A stretch of DNA of 64,000 nt, from NCBI RefSeq assembly GCF_019801145.1, contig NZ_JAHVJQ010000001.1:868001-932000 (forward strand), given 5' to 3'. Positions 1-7,797 of this stretch are shown piece after piece. Below the pieces are notes generated by a model. That model ran no database searches. It was not told the DNA's origin and saw only the letters and a list, made by a program, of their open reading frames with translations. The position numbers were made by a program, and so were the translations under genes. Each line of letters begins with the position of its first letter. Positions within the stretch are counted from its first letter, which is position 1. Source of the DNA: Leisingera aquaemixtae (GTDB lineage: Bacteria; Pseudomonadota; Alphaproteobacteria; Rhodobacterales; Rhodobacteraceae).

Positions 1-1
1 C

Positions 2-946
2 GAGCCGCAGGACTTCTATTTCCTGCTGCTGCCCAAGGCGACGATGCTGCCGGTGGCCGCCGCCATCGAACCCCTGCGCATTGCCAACCAGGTGACCGGC
101 ACCCGGCTGTACCGCTGGTTCATCATGACAGAGGACGGCCAGCCGGTGCGCTGCTCCAACGGCATGGTGGTGACGCCGGACACCCAGCTGCAGCCGCTGC
201 CCTCGGATTCTATGGGGTTTGTCTGCGCCGGGGTGGAACCGCACGCCGCTGCCAGCGAAATCACCCTGAACTGGCTGCGCCGCGAAAGCCGCTTTGGCCG
301 GTCCATCGGCGGCATCTGCACCGGCGCCTTTGCGCTGGCCCAGGCCGGGCTGATCAAGAATCACAAGTTCACCCTGCACTGGGAGAACCAGCCGGGCTTT
401 CTGGAAAGCTATCCGAACCTGGAGCCCTCGCCGAATATCTTTGAGATTTCCGGTCCGCTGATGACCTGCGGCGGCGGCAATGCCGCAACCGACATGATGC
501 TGCACCTGATCGAGGAGCGCCACGGCAAGCAGCTGGCGATCATCGTCGCCGACATGTGCCTCCACGTGCGCTCTGGTGGCCAGGCGGCGCCGCAAAAGTC
601 GAACTACGCTGTGGCCATCGGCAGCCGCAACCAGCGCCTTCTGAATGCGCTGCAGCTGATGCAGGAATCGATCGAGGAGCCGCTGTCGATCGGCGAGCTG
701 TGCGACCGGCTCGACATCTCCCGCCGCCAGCTGGAGCGGCTGTTCTCGCGCTATCTGAACCAGAGCCCGATGCACGTCTATTTCGACATGCGCCTCAGCC
801 ATGCCTTTGCGCTGATGAACGAGACCTCGATGAGCGTGACCGAAATCGCGCTGGCCTCGGGCTTCAACTCCGCCACCCACTTCTCGCGCCAGTTCAAGCG
901 CAAGTTCGGCGCATCCCCGCATTTCTTCCGCAAGGGCTGGAGCTGA
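2..946 (+). CDS. GlxA-family AraC-type transcriptional regulator (5' end outside window)
   Basis: The reading frame is open from the first bases of the window, so the N-terminus is missing; about 314 residues are visible. The first ~190 resemble the DJ-1/PfpI-like (GATase1) domain of GlxA regulators, with the nucleophile-elbow-like segment GGICTGAFALAQ. The last ~100 residues form an AraC-type double helix-turn-helix (ISRRQLERLFSRYLNQSP, then VTEIALASGFNSATHFSRQF). In this family the N-terminal domain senses small molecules, often choline, carnitine or glycine-betaine derivatives, but nothing here identifies the ligand. The U32 gene starts 88 bp downstream on the same strand. Class assignment is firm; target genes are unknown because the upstream neighbourhood is cut off. 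Confidence 0.9.
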   Translation, partial: EPQDFYFLLLPKATMLPVAAAIEPLRIANQVTGTRLYRWFIMTEDGQPVRCSNGMVVTPDTQLQPLPSDSMGFVCAGVEPHAAASEITLNWLRRESRFGRSIGGICTGAFALAQAGLIKNHKFTLHWENQPGFLESYPNLEPSPNIFEISGPLMTCGGGNAATDMMLHLIEERHGKQLAIIVADMCLHVRSGGQAAPQKSNYAVAIGSRNQRLLNALQLMQESIEEPLSIGELCDRLDISRRQLERLFSRYLNQSPMHVYFDMRLSHAFALMNETSMSVTEIALASGFNSATHFSRQFKRKFGASPHFFRKGWS

Positions 947-993
947 ACGCCCCGGTTTGATCCAGCGCAAATCGCGGAACGGAATACCTGCGT

Positions 994-1018
994 AAAGGAG
1001 CACCTCAAACACTCCTTT
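994..1018 (+). terminator. weak hairpin between glxA-like and U32 genes
   Basis: Seven-base arms AAAGGAG (994-1000) and CTCCTTT (1012-1018) flank an 11-nt loop. It follows the regulator stop by about 48 nt and precedes the U32 start by 16 nt. It could be a weak terminator or a 5'-leader structure; there is no separate T-run beyond the arm. Confidence 0.3.
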
Positions 1019-1034
1019 TCGCCAGGCCGGACCG

Positions 1035-2696
1035 ATGACTTCCAAGCGCTCTGAACTGCTGATGCCCGCGGGCAATCTGCGCAAACTGAAAATGGCAATC
1101 CTCTATGGCGCCGATGCCGTCTATCTCGGCACCCCGGACATGAGCCTGCGCACTAAGTCCGAGTTCTCGCTGGAGGAGGTGATCGAGGGGGTGGAGTTCT
1201 GCCACCGGCACGGCCGGCGCGCCTATCTCACGCTGAACCTGTTCTCGCACAACAAGGACATCCCCAAGCTGGACGAGTACATCGAGACCGTCCGCAAGGT
1301 GCAGCCGGACGGTCTGATTATCGCCGACCCGGGGGTGTTCCAGTACGTGAAGGACCGCGCGCCGGAAATCCCGCTGCATGTCTCCACCCAGGCCAACATC
1401 TGCTCCTGGCTGTCAGTGAAATTCTGGCAGGACCAGGGGGCCGATCTGGTGGTGCTGGCGCGCGAGGTCTCCTACCCGGAATTGGTGGAGATCCGGGAGA
1501 AATGCCCGGAGATCAAGCTTGAGGCCTTTGTCCACGGCGCCATGTGCATGACCTATTCGGGCCGCTGCCTGCTGTCGAACTTTATGGCAGAACGTGGCGC
1601 CAACCAGGGCAACTGCGCCAACAGTTGCCGCTGGAACTACGGCGTGCGGATGCGGCTCAAGGACGGCACCGTGCAGGAGCTGGACATCAACGAAAGCAAT
1701 GCGGGCATGTTCGAGTTTCTGCTGGAGGAAGGCTGCCGCCCCGGCGAGCTGATGCCGATCGAGGAAGACGGCCGCGGCTCCTACATCCTGAATTCCCGCG
1801 ATCTCTGCATCATGCCGAAACTTGACGAGTACCTGAAGATCGGGGTCGACAGCCTCAAGGTCGAGGGCCGCGGCAAATCGGAATATTACGCCGCCATCGT
1901 TGCCCGCGCCTACCGGATGGCGATCGACGACTATTACGCCGACCCGGAAAACTGGGACCCGAAGCCCTACATGCGCGAGCTGGAGGCCGTCGGCAACCGA
2001 GGCTACACGCTCGCCTTCCACGACGGTCGCCTCAGCAACCTCGCGCATGACTACGAACACACGGCCTCGCTGGCGCAATGGGAATACGCCGGTGTTGTGA
2101 CCGAAGTAGCCGATGACGCCTTCCACGTTCTGGTCAAGGCCAAGCTGACCGCTGGCGAAGTGCTGGAGTTCGTTTCCCCCATCGCCCGCGAAACGGTGCT
2201 GCTGCGGGTCTATGACTTCGAGGTGGCCAAGGACGGCGGCCGCACGGAGGTGGTGCATGGCAGTACCCAGACCGTGATCCGCCTGCCGTTCACCCTGTTC
2301 GATCATGAGGATATCGACGCCCTCAAGGCCCGCTTCCCTGCCTTTACCGTCTTGCGCAAGGAACGCGCCCTGACGGAGGAGCAATGGAACCGCGTCCGCT
2401 TTGACAAGCTGACGCAGGCGCTTGAAATATCTGGAAAAGACAATCCCAAAGCCTATGCGCGCCGCCGCGACGCGTTGGCGGACAGCATTGCGCAGGACAG
2501 CAACGAGAGGCGCTTCAAGACCAACCGCGTCGGCACCGAAGGATGCTGCGGCAAGGGATGCAACGGCTGCCTCATCTTCTGGCAGGACCCGCAATACGAG
2601 CTGGCCCGCGCGGCGCTTCAGAAGCGCAAGCAGGGCGAAATGCTGAACCGGGCGGAAGCCGCAGAGCTGAAAAGGGCCGCAGGCGAGCCTGCTTAA
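1035..2696 (+). CDS. Peptidase U32-family protein, TrhP (YegQ)-like tRNA hydroxylation factor
   Basis: 553 residues. The N-terminus LLMPAGNLRKLKMAILYGAD and the central EAFVHGAMCMTYSGRC / GNCANSCRW segments are the U32 signature with the conserved cysteines that in this superfamily bind an Fe-S cluster. Size and N-terminus fit TrhP, which is needed for prephenate-dependent 5-hydroxylation of uridine-34 in tRNAs, rather than the shorter UbiU/UbiV. The C-terminus is longer than E. coli YegQ (about 450 residues) and carries an extra cluster CCGKGCNGC at about residues 504-512. The start ATG at 1035 has no strong ribosome site close by; AGGAG lies about 35 nt upstream within a hairpin. Role as a tRNA modification factor is inferred from family; a collagenase-like annotation would be misleading. 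Confidence 0.8.
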   Translation: MTSKRSELLMPAGNLRKLKMAILYGADAVYLGTPDMSLRTKSEFSLEEVIEGVEFCHRHGRRAYLTLNLFSHNKDIPKLDEYIETVRKVQPDGLIIADPGVFQYVKDRAPEIPLHVSTQANICSWLSVKFWQDQGADLVVLAREVSYPELVEIREKCPEIKLEAFVHGAMCMTYSGRCLLSNFMAERGANQGNCANSCRWNYGVRMRLKDGTVQELDINESNAGMFEFLLEEGCRPGELMPIEEDGRGSYILNSRDLCIMPKLDEYLKIGVDSLKVEGRGKSEYYAAIVARAYRMAIDDYYADPENWDPKPYMRELEAVGNRGYTLAFHDGRLSNLAHDYEHTASLAQWEYAGVVTEVADDAFHVLVKAKLTAGEVLEFVSPIARETVLLRVYDFEVAKDGGRTEVVHGSTQTVIRLPFTLFDHEDIDALKARFPAFTVLRKERALTEEQWNRVRFDKLTQALEISGKDNPKAYARRRDALADSIAQDSNERRFKTNRVGTEGCCGKGCNGCLIFWQDPQYELARAALQKRKQGEMLNRAEAAELKRAAGEPA

Positions 2697-3023
2697 AACG
2701 CACGCCCAGCCGTGCCGCAACGGGCCTGCGGCACAGAATGCCTGGCCCTAACAGCGTCACCAGCCCGCCCGGAGCCTGGCCGCCCGCCGTTGCGGTGAAA
2801 TCTGCCTGTCCGCCGGTGCAGAGCGCAGCGGTCGGGCGCAATCGCTGCAGGCCGCCGGACCTAAATCGCTGCCCGGAACAAGTTTTCTTTGGCCACAGCT
2901 TGCAGATTTGCTAAGCGCTCATGCAAGATATGCTGACTATACGCACACCCCGGGGCAGCAGTGACGGCCTGAACCGGGTAAGCAACAGGAGCGCAGCGCG
3001 CCAGCGCCACCCGGGAGACGAAG
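2697..3023. other. 327-bp gap without a gene
   Basis: No convincing reading frame on either strand. It holds a hairpin just after the U32 gene (2712-2734) and, upstream of the ArsR gene, a spaced repeat CTTGCA (2899-2904) / TGCAAG (2922-2927) and an AT-richer stretch near 2925-2942 that may contain the ArsR promoter. A good ribosome site GGGAG lies just before the ArsR start. Confidence 0.5.
2712..2734 (+). terminator. terminator-like hairpin after U32 gene
   Basis: Perfect 8-bp arms GTGCCGCA (2712-2719) and TGCGGCAC (2727-2734) with a 7-nt loop, 16 nt after the U32 stop codon. No T-run follows, so termination strength is uncertain. Confidence 0.45.
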
Positions 3024-3362
3024 ATGGCCCTACCGCAGATTTCCGCCGATATGGATCCGGAAGAGATGGACAAGATGGTTGAGAACGCAACCAAGGCCTC
3101 CAGCTTCCTCAAGGCCATTAGCCACGAAGGCCGGCTGATGATCCTGTGCCATCTGGTCTCCGGCGAGAAATCGGTTACCGAACTGGAAGCGCTGCTGTCG
3201 GCCCGCCAGGCCGCCGTTTCCCAGCAACTGTCCCGGCTGCGCCTGGAAGGCCTGGTTCTGCCCCGCCGCGAAGGCAAGGCAATCTACTACCGCTTGGCAG
3301 ATGACAAGCCGCGCCGTATCCTCGAAGTTGTCTACGAACTGTTTTGCAAGGACAGCGGCTGA
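3024..3362 (+). CDS. ArsR-family repressor, SqrR/BigR-like persulfide sensor
   Basis: 112 residues with a winged helix-turn-helix (SVTELEALLSARQAAVSQQL, then the wing VLPRREGKAIYYRL). Only two cysteines are present, C42 (LMILCHL) and C108 (YELFCKDSG). This spacing matches the C41/C107 pair that in SqrR of Rhodobacter capsulatus and BigR of Xylella forms a tetrasulfide link when reactive sulfur accumulates, releasing DNA. Zinc or arsenic ligand sets of other ArsR proteins are not seen. SqrR-type regulators usually control sulfide:quinone reductase or BLH/rhodanese genes; here the next gene, 83 bp downstream, is a PhoX-family protein, so the regulon cannot be read from the context. Sensor type is inferred from the cysteine positions. 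Confidence 0.8.
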   Translation: MALPQISADMDPEEMDKMVENATKASSFLKAISHEGRLMILCHLVSGEKSVTELEALLSARQAAVSQQLSRLRLEGLVLPRREGKAIYYRLADDKPRRILEVVYELFCKDSG

Positions 3363-3445
3363 AGGCTGGCCGCACAGGGACGCTAGCGCCTGCGGCAGAT
3401 CGCAAGACTGCCCTCGCCAGACCGCACGCACACCGGAGGCCGGCA

Positions 3446-5479
3446 ATGAACCGCAAGCAGATCACCGGCGCATCGCAGACCGGAAACAAGGCGGAAACCT
3501 TTGAGGCCGCAGACAACATTCCAGCCAACCCGGACCTTTCCCGCACCATCGGCAGCGTGATCGCCACCCGTTACGGACGCCGGAATATGCTGAAGGGGAT
3601 GCTCGGCGTTTCTGCCGCCGCTGCCCTGTTCGGCGCCCCTGCCCTCACCGCGGCGCGCCAGGCCAGTGCTGCCGCCGCTGCCGCGCGCAGCCGCTATGTT
3701 TTTGATGAACTGGAGGCGGGTGTTGACGAGACCCACCACGTCGCCGCCGGCTATGACGCGGACATCCTGCTGCGCTGGGGCGATCCCATCACCGCAGACG
3801 CGCCGGAGTTCGACGTGATGAACCAGAGCGCAGAGGCCCAGCTGCAGCAGTTTGGCTACAACAACGACTATGTTGGCTTCCTGCCCTTGAACGCTGAGGG
3901 CTCCCGGGGCCTCCTGTGCGTCAATCATGAATACACCAATGAAGAGGTGATGTTCCCCGGCCTAGGCCGTCAGGACAAGGCGGAGTTTACCGGCATGACG
4001 AAGGAGCTGGTGGACATCGAAATGGCCGCCCATGGCGGCTCGGTGGTGGAAATCGCCCGCAACGCAGATGGCAAATGGCATGTGGTCCGGAACGGCAAGC
4101 TGAACCGCCGCATCTCGCCCCTGAACACTGTGATGGGGATTGACGGCCCTGCCGCGGGCCACCCGCGGATGCAGACCAGCGCTGATCCAAAGGGGCGCGA
4201 AGTCATCGGCACCTTGAACAACTGTGCTGGCGGCATGACCCCCTGGGGCACCTGGCTGATGGCCGAAGAGAACTTCCACGGCTACTTCTGGACCGACCAG
4301 CTGGACGCCGATGGCGAGCCCGATGTGACCGGCCAGGCCGAGGCCCGGCAGATGCAGCGCTACAATGTCCCCTCCATGTGGTACGCTTGGGGCAAATACC
4401 ACGACCGTTTCGACATCGCCAAAGAACCCAATGAAGTGAACCGCTTCGGCTGGGTGGTTGAAGTGGATCCGCGCAACCCTGAGGCCAGGCCGGTGAAGCA
4501 CACCGCCCTCGGCCGCTTCGCGCATGAAGGTGCGGAGACCACGCTGTCCCCGGACGGCCGCCTGGTGATCTACATGGGGGACGACGCACGCTTTGAATAC
4601 GTCTACAAATACGTCTCCGACGGCGCAGTGTCAGAGGACCGCGCCGCCAATTCCCGGTTGCTGAGCAAAGGCACGCTCTACGCCGCACGATTTGACCCGG
4701 ACGGCTCGTTGCATTGGCTGCCGCTTGTGCACGGGCACGGGCCACTGACGGCTGCGAACGGCTTTGCCAGCCAGGCGGATGTGCTGATTGATGCGCGTCT
4801 GGCCGCGGATGCGCTGGGGGCTACACCGATGGACCGGCCCGAAGATGTCTCGCCCCGCGGCGACGGCACCGCCTATGTGATGCTCACCAACAATTCCAAA
4901 CGCAAACCCGGCCAGACCGACGCCGCCAACCCTCGGGCAGAATCGGATTTCGGCCACATCATCGAGATCAAGGAAGAGAACGGCGACCACGCTGCAACCC
5001 GCGGCAGATGGTCCATCCTGGTGCAATGCGGCGATCCGGGCATTGCCGCCGTGGGCGCCCAGTGGAACCCGGATACCTCGGAAAACGGCTGGTTCGCCTC
5101 CCCGGACAACAGTGCCATTGATGCAGGCGGGCGGCTTTGGGTCGCCACCGACCAGGGCCGCAGGTGGGACAAGACCGGCAAATCCGACGGGCTTTACGGG
5201 GTCGAGACCGAAGGCAGCTTGCGCGGCCATTCCAAGCTGTTTTTCCGCTGCCCGGTCGGGGCAGAGCTCTGCGGCCCCTATTTCACCCCGAGCGGGGAAA
5301 CCCTGTTCCTGGCGGTCCAGCACCCCGGGACCGACGGCACCAGGAACCTGAAAGGTTTCGAACGCGACTCCACCTTCGAGGACCCGGCCACCCGCTGGCC
5401 CGATTTCGACCCGCAGATGCCGCCGCGCCCCTCGGTGGTGGTGGTGACCAGACAGGGCGGCGGTAAGATCGCCACCTGA
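3446..5479 (+). CDS. PhoX-family (DUF839) Tat-exported phosphatase-like protein
   Basis: 677 residues. The start ATG at 3446 is preceded by GGAGG (3435-3439). A twin-arginine signal is visible: TRYGRRNMLKG at 41-51 followed by a hydrophobic Ala-rich segment ending near residue 80. The rest is a PhoX/DUF839 beta-propeller phosphatase: GLLCVNHEYTNEE, CAGGMTPWGTWL and HEGAETTLSPDGR are typical blocks. PhoX enzymes are periplasmic or secreted iron/calcium alkaline phosphatases active on phosphomonoesters. The segment usually read as TCEEN (from memory, its Cys ligates iron) is LMAEEN at 271-276, without cysteine. The enzyme could therefore be altered or be a non-phosphatase family member. No Pho box was recognised upstream. 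Confidence 0.8.
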   Translation: MNRKQITGASQTGNKAETFEAADNIPANPDLSRTIGSVIATRYGRRNMLKGMLGVSAAAALFGAPALTAARQASAAAAAARSRYVFDELEAGVDETHHVAAGYDADILLRWGDPITADAPEFDVMNQSAEAQLQQFGYNNDYVGFLPLNAEGSRGLLCVNHEYTNEEVMFPGLGRQDKAEFTGMTKELVDIEMAAHGGSVVEIARNADGKWHVVRNGKLNRRISPLNTVMGIDGPAAGHPRMQTSADPKGREVIGTLNNCAGGMTPWGTWLMAEENFHGYFWTDQLDADGEPDVTGQAEARQMQRYNVPSMWYAWGKYHDRFDIAKEPNEVNRFGWVVEVDPRNPEARPVKHTALGRFAHEGAETTLSPDGRLVIYMGDDARFEYVYKYVSDGAVSEDRAANSRLLSKGTLYAARFDPDGSLHWLPLVHGHGPLTAANGFASQADVLIDARLAADALGATPMDRPEDVSPRGDGTAYVMLTNNSKRKPGQTDAANPRAESDFGHIIEIKEENGDHAATRGRWSILVQCGDPGIAAVGAQWNPDTSENGWFASPDNSAIDAGGRLWVATDQGRRWDKTGKSDGLYGVETEGSLRGHSKLFFRCPVGAELCGPYFTPSGETLFLAVQHPGTDGTRNLKGFERDSTFEDPATRWPDFDPQMPPRPSVVVVTRQGGGKIAT

Positions 5480-5564
5480 CCCGGCGCCGCCTGCCGCACG
5501 CGATTGTGAGCCTCAAACCCGCAGCGATGCCTTAAATGTGGGCAAGCACGCCTTGGAGAGCCCC

Positions 5565-6035
5565 ATGTTTTTCAGACACCTGACCGCCGCATTGATCCTG
5601 ACTGCCGCAACAGCCTCTGCAGGCAGCATCGCCCCGCGCGACGGCTGGGCAGTACATGAAACCTCCAAACCATTCGAACAGCTGATCGCGGACGTCAAAG
5701 CCGCCGCCAAGGCAGAGGGCCTCGGCGTTGTCACCCAGGCTGGCCCGACCCAGGCCGCCGCCGCCCGCGGCATCACCATCCCCGGCAACAGGGTGATTGG
5801 CCTCTTCAACAACGACTTCGCGGTGAAAATCCTGGCGCTCTCCACCGCGGCGATGATCGAGGCGCCGGTGCGCATGTATGTGACCGAAGAGGCGGACGGC
5901 AGCGCCACCCTGTCCTACAAGCTGCCCACTCATGTCTTTGCGCCTTATGCGGATGAGGGCGGCGCGGGACTGGCTGCCCTGGCAGGCCAGCTCGACCGCC
6001 GCTTTGCGCTGATCGCGGAACGGGCGCAGAAATAG
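5565..6035 (+). CDS. Secreted DUF302-domain protein
   Basis: 156 residues from the ATG at 5565, chosen because GGAGAG lies at 5555-5560 and the first residues form a clean Sec signal peptide (MFFRHLTAALILTAATASAG). An in-frame GTG at 5538 would place charged residues before the signal. The mature part is a DUF302 domain: alternation around DVKAAAKAEGLGVV, GNRVIGLFNNDFAVKIL, and the MYVTEE / SYKLPTHVF strands. DUF302 proteins have no settled biochemical function. It sits 85 bp after the PhoX-like gene on the same strand and may be cotranscribed with it. Confidence 0.8.
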   Translation: MFFRHLTAALILTAATASAGSIAPRDGWAVHETSKPFEQLIADVKAAAKAEGLGVVTQAGPTQAAAARGITIPGNRVIGLFNNDFAVKILALSTAAMIEAPVRMYVTEEADGSATLSYKLPTHVFAPYADEGGAGLAALAGQLDRRFALIAERAQK

Positions 6036-6103
6036 CCGACTGCTTCATTCTAGTCACAATCCCCCGAACCGCCGCCATTTGCGCCGAATCCCGCCGCAGC
6101 ATT

Positions 6104-6121
6104 TCTCACACTGGCGTGAGA
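6104..6121. promoter_or_regulatory. Inverted repeat upstream of TPP enzyme gene
   Basis: TCTCAC (6104-6109) and GTGAGA (6116-6121) flank six bases, about 62 nt upstream of the thiamine-diphosphate enzyme start. It could be an operator or a leader hairpin; no regulator gene is adjacent. Confidence 0.25.
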
Positions 6122-6183
6122 GGGCTTGCGCAGAGGCGCAGCCTCGGCAATCTGACGGCAATTCAACGGATTGGACGGACAAG

Positions 6184-7797
6184 ATGACAGAGACCCTGCG
6201 CACAGCCGATGTTCTGGCCCGGCGGCTTTACGAGGCGGGCTGCCGCCATGCCTTCGGGATGCCCGGCGGCGAGGTGCTGACGCTGGTCGACGCGCTGACC
6301 AAGGCGGGCATCACCTTTCACCTGGCCAAGCATGAAAACTGCGCTGGTTTCATGGGCGAAGGCGTGCATCACGCCGACGGCGCGCCGGTCATCTTGGTAG
6401 CCACCCTCGGCCCCGGGGCGCTGAACGGTATCAATGTAGTGGCCAACGCCCATCAGGACCGGGTGCCGATGCTGGTGCTCACCGGCTGCGTCGATGCGGC
6501 AGAGGAGCAGAGCTACACCCACCAGGTGCTCGACCACCGCGCGGTGTTCACCCCGATCACCAAGGCCACTTTCCGGCTCGATCCAGACGCTGCGGACCTG
6601 ATCGCAGACAAGGCGGTTGCCATCGCAACCGAGCCCCGGAACGGTCCGGTGCATATCGACGTGCCGATCTCGGTGGCAGATACTCCGGCCAGGGACCGCG
6701 GCATCCGCCGCGCGCCTGCAAGCCCGGCCGCGCCAAGCGGCGAAGCGCTGGCGCAGGCGCGGTCCTGGCTGGCGGCTGCCGAACGCCCGGTGGCGGTAAT
6801 CGGCCTCGATGCGCTGCAGGAAAACGCAGGCCCGGCCCTGCACGCCTTTCTCGAAAAACACCAGATCCCTTTCGTCACCAGCTACAAGGCCAAGGGCATC
6901 CTCCCCGAAGACCACACGCTTGCCTTGGGCGGCGCGGGCCTGTCGCCGCTGGCGGACAAGAACCTGCTGCCCCTGGTGCGGGAGGCCGATCTGGTTCTCT
7001 CCATCGGCTATGACCCGATCGAGATGCGCCCCGGCTGGCGCAATGTCTGGGACGTGGAAACCCAGAACGCCATCGACATCGCACCGGAGGCCAACACCCA
7101 TTACATGCATCAGGCTGGGCTGAACTTGCTGACCGCCATCGCCCCAACGCTGGAAGCCCTCTCCGAAGGCACCGCCCCGCGCGAAACCTGGGCCAATGGC
7201 CGCCCGGCAGCTGTCAAATCCGCACTAGCCAAAGCCTTCCCGCAGGATGAAGACTGGGGTCCGGCCGGCGTCATCGGCGAGTGCCGAGGCACGCTGCCCC
7301 CGGAAACCCTCGCCACCGCCGACAGCGGTGCCCACCGCATTCTGCTCAGCCAGATGTGGGAGTGTTCCGAGCCGCGCGGTCTGATCCAGTCCTCCGGCCT
7401 CTGCACCATGGGCTGCGCCGTGCCGATGGCAATCGGGCGCAAGCTGGCACAGCCGGACCGGCCCGTGGTCAGCTTCTCCGGTGATGCGGGCTTCCTGATG
7501 GTAGCGGGCGAGCTTGCCACCGCCGCGGAACTGGGCGTGGCGCCGATCTTCGTGGTCTTCGCCGACGCCAGCCTCGCCCTGATTGAGCTGAAACAGCGCC
7601 AGCGCCAGCTTGCCAATGGCGGCGTCGATTTTGCCGCGCATGATTTTGCCGCGATGGGCCGCGCCTTTGGTGGCAACGGCGTCACGGTCACGAGCCGAAG
7701 CGAATTGCGCGCAGCGCTGCAGGACGCAATGAAAGCAGACACCTTCACCGTCATCTCGGCAGTGATCGACCGCGGAGGCTACGATGGCCGCATCTGA
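6184..7797 (+). CDS. Thiamine-diphosphate-dependent enzyme, acetolactate synthase-like
   Basis: 537 residues with the three domains of the acetohydroxyacid synthase/oxalyl-CoA decarboxylase superfamily. The ThDP-activating glutamate is E51 (AKHENCAGF). The central domain starts near residue 200 (ARSWLAAAERPVAVIG). The cofactor motif is FSGDAGFLMVAGELATA near 434, with GDA instead of GDG and AD where NN is usual (VVFADAS), so metal binding is plausible. The start at 6184 (MTETLRTADVL) matches the family N-terminus. The stop overlaps the CoA-transferase start by 14 nt, so the two are almost certainly one unit. The substrate is not known; valine/isoleucine synthesis is unlikely because no small subunit or ilvC is near, and the protein lacks clear Oxc-specific features. 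Confidence 0.8.
   Translation: MTETLRTADVLARRLYEAGCRHAFGMPGGEVLTLVDALTKAGITFHLAKHENCAGFMGEGVHHADGAPVILVATLGPGALNGINVVANAHQDRVPMLVLTGCVDAAEEQSYTHQVLDHRAVFTPITKATFRLDPDAADLIADKAVAIATEPRNGPVHIDVPISVADTPARDRGIRRAPASPAAPSGEALAQARSWLAAAERPVAVIGLDALQENAGPALHAFLEKHQIPFVTSYKAKGILPEDHTLALGGAGLSPLADKNLLPLVREADLVLSIGYDPIEMRPGWRNVWDVETQNAIDIAPEANTHYMHQAGLNLLTAIAPTLEALSEGTAPRETWANGRPAAVKSALAKAFPQDEDWGPAGVIGECRGTLPPETLATADSGAHRILLSQMWECSEPRGLIQSSGLCTMGCAVPMAIGRKLAQPDRPVVSFSGDAGFLMVAGELATAAELGVAPIFVVFADASLALIELKQRQRQLANGGVDFAAHDFAAMGRAFGGNGVTVTSRSELRAALQDAMKADTFTVISAVIDRGGYDGRI

Noticed and set aside
3024-3362. Classical arsenic or zinc ArsR repressor
   Set aside because: Metal-site cysteine clusters are missing; the two cysteines fit SqrR/BigR.
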